This document shows positions 8,351-18,503 of a DNA stretch of 47,835 nt, piece after piece (the stretch's first letter is position 1; each line of letters starts with the position of its first letter). Both the position numbers and the translations under genes were made by a program. Below the pieces are notes generated by a model. That model was not told where the DNA came from. It made no database searches and saw only the letters and a list, made by a program, of their open reading frames with translations. Location of the stretch: assembly GCA_002340985.1 (NCBI GenBank), contig DDNC01000001.1, positions 1 through 47,835 of the forward strand. Reading direction: 5' to 3'. This stretch comes from Firmicutes bacterium UBA2530 (GTDB taxonomy: Bacteria > Bacillota > Clostridia > Tissierellales > Sedimentibacteraceae).

Positions 8351-8379
8351 AAATATTACATTCCATAAACATCTGACGG

Positions 8380-8408
8380 TTGCATAATCAACACGTTGTC
8401 ATTATAAT
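8380..8408 (+). promoter_or_regulatory. Promoter of the ABC efflux operon
   Basis: TTGCAT (8380-8385) and a consensus TATAAT (8403-8408) are separated by 17 bases. The spacer contains CAACACGTTG, which resembles the ACAAC half-sites nearby. Confidence 0.7.
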
Positions 8409-8471
8409 TAATTCTTAGTTAAATGTCAAGAAATGAGCAGGATGGTAATGAAAATCAGCAAAGGAGAACTC

Positions 8472-9173
8472 ATGGATTTTATTACATTTGAAAACGTGGA
8501 AAGAGAATATAATATCGGCGATGCCGTCATCAAGGCAATAGATGGCATAAGCTTCGGCCTCAGAAAGGGAACATTTAATGTGGTGCTGGGACAGAGCGGC
8601 GCGGGAAAAACCACGTTGCTCAATTTGCTGGGAGGAATGGATTCACCCACCTCCGGCAAAATAGTTGTAAACGAAAAAGAAATCTCAGGCATTTCTGAGT
8701 TTGACCTTACAGAATACCGCCGTACTCAAATCGGGTTTGTATTCCAATTTTATAATTTAGTACCGAATTTGACCGCACTTGAAAATGTACAGCTTGCGGA
8801 AGAAATATGTCCTGAACCTCTAGATGCCCGGGAAATGCTGAAACGTGTTGGCCTGGAAAACAGAATGGACAATTTTCCCAGTCAGATGTCGGGAGGAGAA
8901 CAGCAGCGTGTTTCCATAGCCAGGGCGCTGGCAAAGAACCCGCAGATAGTTCTCTGCGATGAACCCACAGGTGCTCTGGATTCTGAAACAGGACGCAAGG
9001 TCCTCCGGCTCATCCGTGATGTATCCAAGGACCTGGGCAAGACTGTAATCATTGTCACACACAATGCACCCATATCAGAAATGGCACACACCGTGCTGCA
9101 CATGCGCGACGGCAAAATTGCCAAAATACAATTTAACGAGCATCCCAAGGACGTGGAGGAAATTGTATGGTAA
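8472..9173 (+). CDS. ABC transporter ATP-binding protein (MacB/LolD-type)
   Basis: The 233-residue ATPase has Walker A GQSGAGKTT, signature MSGGEQQRVSIARAL and Walker B IVLCDEPTGALD, the typical sequence of the MacB/LolD/YknY group that pairs with FtsX-type permeases. An upstream in-frame ATG at 8433 exists, but the ATG at 8472 has AAAGGAGA at proper spacing. Its stop overlaps the permease start by seven bases. It powers export of a drug, peptide or lipid-like substrate through the next two gene products. Confidence 0.92.
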   Translation: MDFITFENVEREYNIGDAVIKAIDGISFGLRKGTFNVVLGQSGAGKTTLLNLLGGMDSPTSGKIVVNEKEISGISEFDLTEYRRTQIGFVFQFYNLVPNLTALENVQLAEEICPEPLDAREMLKRVGLENRMDNFPSQMSGGEQQRVSIARALAKNPQIVLCDEPTGALDSETGRKVLRLIRDVSKDLGKTVIIVTHNAPISEMAHTVLHMRDGKIAKIQFNEHPKDVEEIVW

Positions 9174-11482
9174 GAGGCGCATTGTTCAAAAAGTCTCTGC
9201 GTGACATGCGCAAGTCAAAATCGCAGTTCATTTCGATTTTTATTATGGCAACATTAGCCGTATTCATTATGACAGGTCTGGACAGCATCTGGTTCACCAT
9301 TGATAAGCATGCCTACAACATGTATCAGTCAACAAATCTATCCGACTTGTGGGTGACGGTTGCAGACCCTTCGGAACAGCAACTGTGGGGAATCAGTAAA
9401 ATTCAAGGTGTTGAGCTTGTTGAGAAGCGATTTTCCATTGATGCAGACACAGACTTGCCCGGCAAGCCCACTCTCCACGTATACGCATTGGATGACCGCA
9501 CTGTTCTTGACCAGCCCCAGCTTCAAAGTGGCAGGTTCAGCAAAAGCGGAGGCGGCGCCGAACTGGACAGCAGGTTTGCAAAGGTTCACAATCTGAAAAT
9601 AGGAGACTATATTTCGATTAAATTAAACGGTATTTGGCTGCGTATCCAGATTGACGGCATGGCACTGAGCAGCGAGCATATATATGCCGTTAAAAATTCC
9701 GCAACCATGACGCCCGATTCATCGGACTATGGCTTTTTAGTAATTCGTACAGGCGCATTAGAGAGCGTATACGGACAGAATGCATATAATCAAATCAGCG
9801 TAAAAGCCTCACCGGGCTCCGACCTTGCACAGGTGGTACAGAAAGCCGGTGACGTGGTTGGCGATGATATAATCGGCATAACACTGCAAAAGGACAGCGG
9901 CAGCGTAAGCAGTGTAAATTCACGAATTCAGCAGTTTAAAACATTGTCCCTGGTTTTTCCTGTATTGTTCCTTCTGGTTACGGCACTGATTACACAGAGC
10001 ACCATGGTGCGCATGATAGAAAACCAGCGGGCGCAGATAGGAATTTTGAAAGCGCTTGGCTACAGCAAAAGAAGCATACTTTGGCATTACACCTCCTATG
10101 GTGTAATGGTGGGTGTGCTTGGCTCGATTTTCGGACTTCTGCTAGGTCCTAATGTATTCGGACGTATTATGGTTCCTCAGCTTAAGCTTACGCTTAGCAG
10201 CTATAGCATCAGAATTAATTACGTTAACTTTATATTTGCATTGTTCCTTATTCTCATGTGTACCGGGGGCGTTTCGTTCCTTGCATGCAAAAACCTCCAG
10301 AGTGATTCACCCTCCGCACTTCTCCGCGAAAAGCCGCCTAAAAGCGGGAAGCGCATATTTCTTGAATCCATGCCCTCTTTGTGGCAGAAAATGAAGTTCA
10401 GCAGCAAGCTTATAGCACGAAATATAATTAAGAATAAGGGACGGCTCATAATGAGCACAATAGGTGTTATGGGCTGCACTGGCGTGATTATTTCCGCATT
10501 GACGGTCCGAAGCACATTGTCCGGAATCGGGGATTATACCTATGGAACAACATTTACCTTTGACCAGAAAATTGTTCTGGATACAGCAAAAACAAATTCA
10601 GTGTATCTCAAAAACTTAGAGCTGGACGGAATAACACAACAACTGGAAGAATCTGCGGTGCAGGTTATTTTTCCTGACGGAGTCCAGAAAATGGAGTTGG
10701 TCAATATCACCACCAAGGAAAGTCCCTTGATCCGATTGCAGGATATTGACGGCAATTCTGTGTCCCTGCCGGACAACGGAGTGCTTATGACGCGGAAGCT
10801 ATGTAAAGAGCGTGGCTTAAATACCGGCGACATCATCCGCATTAAGCTCACTGACAAGGGCTACGTCTCCGTACCTGTCATTCAGATTGCATATATTGCC
10901 TCAGGCCAAGGAATTTATATGACCGAAACATATTGGGAATACATTGGCGAGAAATTCAAGCCTACGGCTCTGCTGGTCAGATGGAACGGTGAGCCTGACC
11001 GGAAATTCCTCGCAAGCGATGTGGTGGCCGACTCGGCAACGAGGGAAAGCATGCAGGACAGTTTGTCCTCCAGCATCGGAATTGTTAATCTGGCAGTTGT
11101 GTTCCTGATCATCCTCGGTGCATCATTGGCTTTTGTAGTTCTGTACAATACAGGCATGCTCAACTTTGCAGAACGTGTCAGGGACCTTGCAACCTTTCGC
11201 GTGCTGGGGTTCCACAACCGTGAAATACGTTACCTGGTGCTGGTTGAAAATTATTTTTCAGTCTTGCTGGGGATGCTGTCCGGTATACCCGTGGGCAGGT
11301 TCATATCTTGGGTTATCGCAAGCAGCATTGACGAACGTCTGGATCTTCTGGGCAACATTACTTTGACAGATGTGCTGACGGCAGGAGCAATGACCATGTT
11401 CTTTGCATGGATTGTAAATAGGGTGATAGCACATAAAATGAAAGAAATTGACATATTCGAAGCGCTTAAGAGCGTTGAATAG
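9167..11482 (+). CDS. FtsX-family ABC transporter permease (two FtsX units)
   Basis: The 771-residue permease has an N-terminal membrane segment (about 19-42), a long extracellular region, and a first FtsX core of three segments at about 262-380. A second unit follows: a segment near 430, a second external domain, and a last core at about 640-755. This is the duplicated layout of Firmicute MacB-like exporters. It overlaps the ATPase gene and is followed 24 bases later by the adaptor gene. Substrate is unknown; repression by the adjacent TetR suggests a toxic compound or antimicrobial peptide. Confidence 0.9.
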   Translation: MVRGALFKKSLRDMRKSKSQFISIFIMATLAVFIMTGLDSIWFTIDKHAYNMYQSTNLSDLWVTVADPSEQQLWGISKIQGVELVEKRFSIDADTDLPGKPTLHVYALDDRTVLDQPQLQSGRFSKSGGGAELDSRFAKVHNLKIGDYISIKLNGIWLRIQIDGMALSSEHIYAVKNSATMTPDSSDYGFLVIRTGALESVYGQNAYNQISVKASPGSDLAQVVQKAGDVVGDDIIGITLQKDSGSVSSVNSRIQQFKTLSLVFPVLFLLVTALITQSTMVRMIENQRAQIGILKALGYSKRSILWHYTSYGVMVGVLGSIFGLLLGPNVFGRIMVPQLKLTLSSYSIRINYVNFIFALFLILMCTGGVSFLACKNLQSDSPSALLREKPPKSGKRIFLESMPSLWQKMKFSSKLIARNIIKNKGRLIMSTIGVMGCTGVIISALTVRSTLSGIGDYTYGTTFTFDQKIVLDTAKTNSVYLKNLELDGITQQLEESAVQVIFPDGVQKMELVNITTKESPLIRLQDIDGNSVSLPDNGVLMTRKLCKERGLNTGDIIRIKLTDKGYVSVPVIQIAYIASGQGIYMTETYWEYIGEKFKPTALLVRWNGEPDRKFLASDVVADSATRESMQDSLSSSIGIVNLAVVFLIILGASLAFVVLYNTGMLNFAERVRDLATFRVLGFHNREIRYLVLVENYFSVLLGMLSGIPVGRFISWVIASSIDERLDLLGNITLTDVLTAGAMTMFFAWIVNRVIAHKMKEIDIFEALKSVE

Positions 11483-11506
11483 CATTAGAAATATGGAGGA
11501 ATAGCT

Positions 11507-12694
11507 ATGAAGGACTGGATTTTATCTCATAAAAATGCGGTGTCTGTGTTATGTGTCATCGCCGCACTTGTTATTGTGCTCGCTGTTTTTATACAAAGAA
11601 AAAACAAAATTGAGGCCATGAGGGCAGCTGAGACTCTGATTTCTTCCTATCAGGCTGCGGAAATTGAAGCATGGGGAGAAGTGCTGTACAGCCGCGTTGA
11701 GAGCATCAGCATAGATTTTCCGTCAACAGTGACGGATGTTCTTGTTAAAGAAGGAGAACGTGTCACGTCAGCTCAGCCCTTAGTGACCATGGACATTTCC
11801 GAATACAACGGAAATGTAGAAAAATTGAAGCAGCAGCTGTCTGCAAATCAGTCAGCATTGGATTCCGCGGCTCAGGACATCACCGCCCTGCAGGCAGACA
11901 TTGCCCGTGCGCAGGAGGAAATCACACGAAAAACTGAGGAATACAACAACGGCACAGGCGCCGACCTGAAATTACTGCAGAATTCCCAGAGCCTTGCACT
12001 GAAAGAGTTTGAGAACGCAAAAAAAGACCTTCAGCATTACCAGTCATTATATGATGAGGGCGCTGTTTCGGAAATGACTCTCAATCAATATACCTCCATG
12101 CTGGATCAGCGCCAAAAGGCTGTGGAGGATATTGAAGCAAGCATACAGAAAACAAAGACTGCCTTAAAGGATGAATTGAATCTGCTGAATGTTTCACTTA
12201 AATCCAAGCAGGTTCAGCTTTCTCAGCTTCAACAGGGCAACAGCACAAATGTCGCAATGCAGCAAAGCGGAGTTTCATCCACGCAAGTTGACCTGAATAT
12301 TATGACGGGAAAAACAGAAAGAGGCTACATCAAAGAAAATCAGATTGTTTCCAATGTGAAAAACGGAATTGTAAAAAATATATCCGTCAACTGTGGCAAT
12401 CACCTTGGTATACAGGGCATGCCCACAGAGGTGCTTCAGATTATAGATGCAGATTCCATAACAATCAGTGCCGAGGTTTATGAAGAGTTCATAGGAAGTG
12501 TACAAATAGGCGGAAATGTAAGAATTGTACCCGCCTCATATCCGGACATCTCTCTTAGCGGAACCGTAACACATATTCCGGACATGGCAGTTGAAAAGAA
12601 CGGCAGACGCATTGTCCGTGTAATTGTAAAACCCGACAATCCTGATAACATACTGAAGCCGGGATATACCGCAGATGTTTATTTTCCGAAATAA
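11507..12694 (+). CDS. HlyD/MacA-type efflux adaptor
   Basis: The 395-residue protein has an N-terminal membrane anchor (about 11-29), then a lipoyl-like half (TVTDVLVKEGERVTSAQPLVTM, split around the hairpin). A long coiled coil follows (about 105-240), and beta-barrel segments end in VIVKPDNPDNILKPGYTADVYFPK. It is the third gene of the efflux operon (ribosome site GGAGGAAT) and should link with the FtsX permease outside the membrane, as MacA or YknX do. Confidence 0.9.
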   Translation: MKDWILSHKNAVSVLCVIAALVIVLAVFIQRKNKIEAMRAAETLISSYQAAEIEAWGEVLYSRVESISIDFPSTVTDVLVKEGERVTSAQPLVTMDISEYNGNVEKLKQQLSANQSALDSAAQDITALQADIARAQEEITRKTEEYNNGTGADLKLLQNSQSLALKEFENAKKDLQHYQSLYDEGAVSEMTLNQYTSMLDQRQKAVEDIEASIQKTKTALKDELNLLNVSLKSKQVQLSQLQQGNSTNVAMQQSGVSSTQVDLNIMTGKTERGYIKENQIVSNVKNGIVKNISVNCGNHLGIQGMPTEVLQIIDADSITISAEVYEEFIGSVQIGGNVRIVPASYPDISLSGTVTHIPDMAVEKNGRRIVRVIVKPDNPDNILKPGYTADVYFPK

Positions 12695-12708
12695 ACATCT
12701 GCGTCAAA

Positions 12709-12745
12709 AAAAATATTGTATGTATTGTTAACATACAATATTTTT
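12709..12745. terminator. Bidirectional terminator between the efflux and glycine-cleavage operons
   Basis: AAAAATATTGTATGT and ACATACAATATTTTT form a perfect 15-bp stem with a seven-base loop. The stem carries A and T runs on both ends, so it can end transcription from both converging operons. Confidence 0.85.
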
Positions 12746-12751
12746 ATGTTA

Positions 12752-14149
12752 TCATTTCTTCCTTGGCATTGAGTGTATTGCTTCACCTATGCAGCCGCAT
12801 ACCGCTTCGTAAAAAACTTCGGACAATGTGGGATGTGCAAATACCGATTCCTTTATGTCCTCCACCGTCAGTCCGCAGTGTATTGCCATTGAACCTTGAT
12901 GTACAATATCGCTGGCATGAGGTCCCATTATATGGACTCCGATTATTTTATGGCTTTCTTTTTCAGCCATTACTTTTACAAAGCCCTCTCCCTCTGCCAT
13001 TGTAAGCGCCTTTCCGTTTGCACCGAACATTGACTTTCCAATAATGTACTCCACATTTTTTTCCTTTGCTTCCTCCTCCGTCATGCCGACAGATGCCGCC
13101 TCGGGAAAAGTAAATACGCAGGATGGTATTGCTCCGTAATCAACCTCCGAGCTGTGTCCGTAAATATTTTCAACACATACCTTGCCTTCCTCTGATGCAG
13201 CATGAGCAAGCATAACTCCTCCGATAGCATCCCCTATGGCATATACGCCTTTTACGGATGTTTCATAGTTGGCATCAACCTTTATACCCTTCTTATCGTA
13301 TTCAATTTCCGAAACTTCAAGGTCCAGCCCTTGTGTATTGGGTTTTCTTCCGGCTGCCGCAAGAAGGTAATCGCTATATATTTCCTCAGGCCCCTTACCG
13401 TTTTCAACTGTTATTTTCAGTCCATCCTCAGAAGACTGAACTTCCTTCAGCATGGAACCTGTTAATATCTTAATGCCCTGCTTCTTTAGATATACCGTAA
13501 GCTTTTTGGAAAGCTCGTCATCCAGTCTGTACAATATTTTAGGAAGAAATTCTATTATAGTTACTTCCGTGCCAAGTGAGGCAAATATACCTGCAAACTC
13601 AACTCCTACCACACCGCCCCCCAATATGGCAAGGCTTTTGGGTACATGCTCAAAATTCAATAATTCATCGCTTGTAACAACTCTGTGATCTTCAATTCCC
13701 GGTACGGGAACTTCCGAAGGCGATGAGCCTGTTGCAATAATTATATTTGTCGCAGTTATTTCCTCCGCACCTTCCGCCGTGATGACATTCAAAGTTTTAG
13801 CCCCTTTGAATGAAGCTCTTCCTCTTACTACCTCCACGCCGTTTCCTTTAAGAAGCTGCTCTATACCTGAAACAAGCTTGCCCACAACTTCATTTTTCCT
13901 CTTCTGGGCAATCGCCATGTCAAATGTGTACTCTCCTACGGACACTCCGAATTCAGCCATGCTTTTCACGGCTTCCAACGCACCAGCATTTTTATAAAGG
14001 GACTTTGTAGGTATACATCCTCTGTTCAGGCATGTGCCACCTAATTTATCTTCCTCTATGAGAGTGACATTTGCTCCAAGCTGGGAGGCTCTTATTGCAG
14101 CCTCATAGCCTCCCGGTCCTCCTCCGATAATAACCAAATCTCTTAGCAT
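12752..14149 (-). CDS. lpdA: Dihydrolipoyl dehydrogenase (L protein of glycine cleavage)
   Basis: This FAD enzyme reoxidises the dihydrolipoyl arm of GcvH and makes NADH. It has the N-terminal FAD motif GGGPGGYEAA, the redox disulfide C40/C45 in GGTCLNRGCIPTKS, an NAD motif GGGVVGVEFAGIFASLG near 178, and the C-terminal His-Glu pair in HPTLSE (H439, E444). At 465 residues it lacks the N-terminal lipoyl domain carried by some clostridial homologues. It is the last gene of the operon, five bases after gcvPB, which ties it to glycine cleavage rather than to a 2-oxoacid dehydrogenase. Confidence 0.95.
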   Translation of the reverse strand: MLRDLVIIGGGPGGYEAAIRASQLGANVTLIEEDKLGGTCLNRGCIPTKSLYKNAGALEAVKSMAEFGVSVGEYTFDMAIAQKRKNEVVGKLVSGIEQLLKGNGVEVVRGRASFKGAKTLNVITAEGAEEITATNIIIATGSSPSEVPVPGIEDHRVVTSDELLNFEHVPKSLAILGGGVVGVEFAGIFASLGTEVTIIEFLPKILYRLDDELSKKLTVYLKKQGIKILTGSMLKEVQSSEDGLKITVENGKGPEEIYSDYLLAAAGRKPNTQGLDLEVSEIEYDKKGIKVDANYETSVKGVYAIGDAIGGVMLAHAASEEGKVCVENIYGHSSEVDYGAIPSCVFTFPEAASVGMTEEEAKEKNVEYIIGKSMFGANGKALTMAEGEGFVKVMAEKESHKIIGVHIMGPHASDIVHQGSMAIHCGLTVEDIKESVFAHPTLSEVFYEAVCGCIGEAIHSMPRKK

Positions 14150-14154
14150 AGCAC

Positions 14155-15612
14155 TTACCTATTATAGCGAAGCACAGGCTTACGAGCAGCAAGAGCTTCA
14201 TCCAGTCTCGATACTATTGTGCTGTGAGGTGCTGTGCGCACCATTTCGGGGTCATTCTCAGCCTCATCGGCTATCTGCCTCATTGCAGCTATGAACTCGT
14301 CAAGAGTTTCCTTTGTCTCGCATTCCGTAGGCTCGACCATCATAGCTTCTGATACAATCAGAGGGAAGTAAATAGTCGGCGGATGATATCCGAAGTCCAA
14401 CAATCTCTTTGCAATATCCAGAGTCGATACGCCCTTCTCCTTCTGCCACACTCCTGAGAATACACATTCGTGCATGCATATTCTGTCTGCAGGCAGATAA
14501 TATTTATCCTTCAGCTTGCTTGCAATATAGTTTGCATTCAGCACAGCATTTTCCGAAACTTCCTTCAAGCCGTCAGGGCCCATACTCAGTATATATGCAT
14601 ATGCCCTCAGATATACTCCGAAATTCCCGTAGAATGATTTAACCTTTCCTATAGACAAAGGTCTGTCATAGTCAAAATAATATTCCTTCTCTTCTTTCTT
14701 TGCCACAACAGGTACAGGAAGAAAATCGGCCAGATGCTTTTTAACTCCAACAGGCCCTGAACCTGGTCCTCCTCCTCCGTGAGGAGTGCTGAAGGTTTTG
14801 TGCAGATTCAGGTGAACAACATCAAAGCCCATATCTCCGGGTCTCGTTATTCCCATAATGGCGTTTGTATTTGCTCCGTCATAATACATCTGCCCGCCTG
14901 CCTCATGAATTATCTTGGAAATTTCCAATATATTTTCATCAAACAATCCCAGGGTGTTTGGGTTTGTAAGCATGAATCCCGCCACCTCATCGCTCATTAC
15001 AGCTCTCAGGGAGTCCAGGTCAACCAAGCCTCTGTCATCAGACTTCACTTCAATTACGTCAAACCCTGCCACTGCGGCAGATGCAGGGTTGGTACCATGA
15101 GCGGAGTCCGGGATAACTATTTTGTTTCTTTTTGCATCGCCTCTGTTCATGTGGTACGCCTTTATTATCATGAGACCCGCAAGCTCTCCATGAGCGCCTG
15201 CAGCAGGCTGAAGGCTGAATTCATCCATTCCCGTTATCTCGGAAAGCATTCCTCCAAGGTCATATATAACTTGCATGGCTCCCTGTGCTGTCTTTTCGGG
15301 CTGATATGGATGAAGTCTCCCAAATCCGCTGTATCTTGCAACTGTTTCATTTACTTTCGGATTGTACTTCATGGTACAGCTTCCTAAAGGATAGAAGCCC
15401 GAGTCCACTCCGTGGTTTTTCTGCGAAAGCTGGGTAAAGTGTCTTACTGCTTCCAGCTCACTGACCTCAGGAAGCTCAGGAGCCTCTGTTCTCAGTAGAT
15501 TGCTGTCGATAATTTCCTGCACCGGCTTCACAGGCACATCGCATTCAGGCAGAGAATATGCTTTTCGCCCTGCTCTGCTCATTTCAAATATCAATGATTG
15601 TTTTTTCAGCAT
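14155..15612 (-). CDS. gcvPB: Glycine dehydrogenase (decarboxylating) subunit 2
   Basis: This is the PLP-binding subunit of the split P protein. It decarboxylates glycine and passes the aminomethyl group to lipoyl-GcvH. The Schiff-base lysine is K272 in LNLHKTFSTPHGGGGPG, and the 485-residue length is normal. Its ATG overlaps the gcvPA stop as TAATG, so the two subunits are coupled in translation, as expected for an alpha2beta2 enzyme. Confidence 0.97.
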   Translation of the reverse strand: MLKKQSLIFEMSRAGRKAYSLPECDVPVKPVQEIIDSNLLRTEAPELPEVSELEAVRHFTQLSQKNHGVDSGFYPLGSCTMKYNPKVNETVARYSGFGRLHPYQPEKTAQGAMQVIYDLGGMLSEITGMDEFSLQPAAGAHGELAGLMIIKAYHMNRGDAKRNKIVIPDSAHGTNPASAAVAGFDVIEVKSDDRGLVDLDSLRAVMSDEVAGFMLTNPNTLGLFDENILEISKIIHEAGGQMYYDGANTNAIMGITRPGDMGFDVVHLNLHKTFSTPHGGGGPGSGPVGVKKHLADFLPVPVVAKKEEKEYYFDYDRPLSIGKVKSFYGNFGVYLRAYAYILSMGPDGLKEVSENAVLNANYIASKLKDKYYLPADRICMHECVFSGVWQKEKGVSTLDIAKRLLDFGYHPPTIYFPLIVSEAMMVEPTECETKETLDEFIAAMRQIADEAENDPEMVRTAPHSTIVSRLDEALAARKPVLRYNR

Positions 15613-16949
15613 TACTCTACCGCCTTTCTTATAAAGCTATCTATATCTTCTCTGGTGCGCTTCTCAGTTACCGCAACCAGCCAACTATCTTTTAATTCGG
15701 GATAATTTTTCTCAACATCATATCCGCCGATTATCCTGCTTTCCAGAAGCTTATCATTGAGCATATCCACAGGTTCGGTGCTTTTCACTACAAACTCCCT
15801 GAAAAACGGTCCATTGAACACAGGACTGAATTTACCTGTTTTAATCAGTTCATCATAAGTATAGCGTGACTTCTGGAGGCATAAGTTTGCAACTTCCTTC
15901 AAACCTTCCTTACCCATTACTGTCATGTAAATCGTCGCCGTCAAAGCATTCAGCGCCTGATTGGAGCAAATGTTTGATGTTGCCTTCTCTCTTCTTATAT
16001 GCTGCTCCCTTGTCTGAAGAGTAAGAACAAAGCCTCTTTTTCCGTCCTTGTCAACAGTTTCTCCCACGATTCTCCCGGGCATTTTACGCATTAACTTTTC
16101 CGTTACCGCCATAAATCCGAGGGACGGTCCCCCGAAACTAAGGCTGTTCCCCAGCGGCTGACCGTCACCTACGGCTATGTCCGCACCTGATTCACCGGGG
16201 CTTTTCAGCAGCGCAAGAGATATGGGGTCCGCACTTACAATAAGGAGGCTTTTATTTTCGTGAATTATACCGCTTATGGAGGCGACGTCCTCCACAATTC
16301 CGAAAAAGTTAGGGCTTTGAACTATTACAGCGGCAGTATTGGCCTTCAGCTTGTTCTTTAAGTCTTCCAAGTCAATTCTTCCATCTTTATATCCAATCTC
16401 TGATACCGATATATCCCTGAAACCTGCGTATGTATTTAAAACCTGCCTGTTTTCAGGATGCACGGATGACGCTATTAATATTTCCGGTCTCTTAGTGGAT
16501 TCACATGCCATAACAGCGGCTTCGGTCAGCGCTGTGGCACCGTCGTACATGGATGCGTTGACAACAGGCAATCCCGTAAGCTCGCTTATCATTGTCTGGT
16601 ATTCAAATATTACCTGAAGTGTACCCTGGCTTATCTCCGGCTGGTAAGGCGTATATGCCGTATAAAATTCCTGCCTTGAAATCAGACTGTCAATCAGTGC
16701 CGGAATATAATGATCATATGCTCCTGCACCCAGGAAGCAGGTGTAATCATCAAGATTAAGGTTTTTATCCGATAATGACTTTATGTTTTTAACCAGTTCC
16801 ATTTCAGATTGAGCATCCGGTATATTTAGTCTGTCTTTCAGGAAAACCGAATCAGGAACTGCCTTGAACAAAGCTTCAATGCTTTCAACACCTATTTCTT
16901 CAAGCATCTGAGCTCTGTCTTCATTGGTATTTCCAATATATCTGGCCAT
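15612..16949 (-). CDS. gcvPA: Glycine dehydrogenase (decarboxylating) subunit 1
   Basis: This is the N-terminal-half equivalent of the P protein (445 residues). It is a PLP-fold subunit without the catalytic lysine that completes the active site of GcvPB. Recognisable stretches include the start MARYIGNTNEDRAQML, FLGAGAYDHYIP near 103 and the YTPYQPEISQGTLQ motif near 130. It begins 11 bases after gcvH. A split P protein is usual in Firmicutes and Archaea. Confidence 0.97.
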   Translation of the reverse strand: MARYIGNTNEDRAQMLEEIGVESIEALFKAVPDSVFLKDRLNIPDAQSEMELVKNIKSLSDKNLNLDDYTCFLGAGAYDHYIPALIDSLISRQEFYTAYTPYQPEISQGTLQVIFEYQTMISELTGLPVVNASMYDGATALTEAAVMACESTKRPEILIASSVHPENRQVLNTYAGFRDISVSEIGYKDGRIDLEDLKNKLKANTAAVIVQSPNFFGIVEDVASISGIIHENKSLLIVSADPISLALLKSPGESGADIAVGDGQPLGNSLSFGGPSLGFMAVTEKLMRKMPGRIVGETVDKDGKRGFVLTLQTREQHIRREKATSNICSNQALNALTATIYMTVMGKEGLKEVANLCLQKSRYTYDELIKTGKFSPVFNGPFFREFVVKSTEPVDMLNDKLLESRIIGGYDVEKNYPELKDSWLVAVTEKRTREDIDSFIRKAVE

Positions 16950-16960
16950 ATGCCCCTCCT

Positions 16961-17335
16961 TTATTCACATGACTTTTCGTAATCTTCCGCAGAAAGCAGC
17001 TTTTCCGCTTCCTCCGGCTGTGACATCTCCACGGCAACGAACCATGCATTATAAGGAGACTCGTTAATCAATCCAGGGTTATCTGCAAGCTCTTCATTTA
17101 CTTCAATTATTGTGCCGGAAATTGGAGTATATACATCAGATGCTGCCTTTACAGACTCCAAAACAACAAACTGGTCTCCCGCCTCAACAGCCGTACCGGC
17201 TTCGGGAAGCTCGATGAAAACAACCTCTCCCAGATGGTCCTGCGCATAATCCGTAATTCCTATGTAGGCCTTGTTTCCATCTACCTTTACCCATTCATGT
17301 GATGCGGAATACTTCAACTCATTTAATAATTTCAT
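16961..17335 (-). CDS. gcvH: Glycine cleavage system H protein
   Basis: The 124-residue lipoyl carrier shuttles the aminomethyl group between P and T proteins. The lipoylation site is K63 in VVLESVKAASDVYTP. The fold and length are typical. It is the second gene of the operon, 22 bases after gcvT. Confidence 0.97.
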   Translation of the reverse strand: MKLLNELKYSASHEWVKVDGNKAYIGITDYAQDHLGEVVFIELPEAGTAVEAGDQFVVLESVKAASDVYTPISGTIIEVNEELADNPGLINESPYNAWFVAVEMSQPEEAEKLLSAEDYEKSCE

Positions 17336-17357
17336 ATTAACCCTCCTGATACTATCT

Positions 17358-18452
17358 CTATTTTTTATATTTTTTTGTGTAAAAAGGTTTTTTAATTATT
17401 TTTGCTTTTACATTTTTATTTCTTATAGAAATTTCTATGTCTGTTCCCTCTTTCGTATATTCCGCATCTATAAGAGCAAGACCTATGTTTTTCTTCAGTG
17501 TTGGTGAATAGCTTCCCGTTGTCACATATCCTATTTTCTTCTCATCAGCATATACATCGTAGTGGCTCCTTGGGATTCCTCTTTCAACCATTTCAAATCC
17601 TGCGACCTTTCTTTTCAGTCCGTCAGCTTTTTGAGCCGCCAGTACATCCTTCCCGATAAAGTCATCTTTGGCAAGCTTTACGAAAAATCCCAGACCTGCT
17701 TCAAGAGGAGTTATATCCTTATCTATTTCCTGGCCATACAGCGGAAGTGCAGCTTCAAACCTGAGAGTGTCTCTTGCGCCAAGCCCTGCGGGAACCAGTC
17801 CCTCATCACTTCCCGATTCAAGAAGCAAATCCCATATTTTCGGGCCATACTCTGAGGCAAAGTACAGTTCAAACCCATCCTCCCCTGTGTAGCCCGTACG
17901 GGATACCAGCACCTTTACGCCGTCAATTTCAATATTGTCCTTAAAATGATAAAATTCTATTTCGCTTAATTTTTCTTTCACAAGCTTCTGTAAAATTGTC
18001 TGTGCTTCAGGGCCTTGGATGGCAAGTTGTGCATAATACGCAGAAACGTTCTCCACAGAAGTATCGCCAAACACGTGATTCTTCAGCCATTCATAATCCT
18101 TATCCGCATTTGAAGCGTTCACAACAAGCAAGTAATCCTCTCTGCTGTATTTATAAACCAACAGGTCATCAACTATACCCCCGTCCGGATAACACATTGC
18201 CGTATATGCAATCTGATTATCAGAAAGAACTGAGATATCATTTGTCACAACCATTTGAAGATATTTTTCCGCATCCTCACCTTTCACGGTTATCTCTCCC
18301 ATGTGCGATACATCAAACAGCCCTGCCGCATTTCTTACAGCTTCATGCTCTGAAATTATTCCCGAATACTCCACCGGGAGTGCCCATCCTCCGAAGTCAA
18401 TTATCTTTCCCTTCAATCCAAGATGCTTCTCATATAATGGCGTCGTTTTCAC
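17358..18452 (-). CDS. gcvT: Aminomethyltransferase (T protein)
   Basis: The enzyme releases ammonia from aminomethyl-GcvH and forms 5,10-methylene-tetrahydrofolate. Typical motifs are TPLYEKHLGLKGKIIDFGGW at the N-terminus, LFDVSHMGEI, RTGYTGEDGFE and the C-terminal GYVTTGSYSPTLKKNIG. I place the start at the GTG at 18452, which follows AAGGAG by seven bases and gives 364 residues. An in-frame ATG at 18485 lacks a ribosome site. It is the first gene of the operon and lies behind the riboswitch terminator. Confidence 0.95.
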   Translation of the reverse strand: MKTTPLYEKHLGLKGKIIDFGGWALPVEYSGIISEHEAVRNAAGLFDVSHMGEITVKGEDAEKYLQMVVTNDISVLSDNQIAYTAMCYPDGGIVDDLLVYKYSREDYLLVVNASNADKDYEWLKNHVFGDTSVENVSAYYAQLAIQGPEAQTILQKLVKEKLSEIEFYHFKDNIEIDGVKVLVSRTGYTGEDGFELYFASEYGPKIWDLLLESGSDEGLVPAGLGARDTLRFEAALPLYGQEIDKDITPLEAGLGFFVKLAKDDFIGKDVLAAQKADGLKRKVAGFEMVERGIPRSHYDVYADEKKIGYVTTGSYSPTLKKNIGLALIDAEYTKEGTDIEISIRNKNVKAKIIKKPFYTKKYKK

Positions 18453-18503
18453 TTCATCACTCCTTTTTATAATATTTAATTCCATATTTTATATTGCTAA
18501 AGC

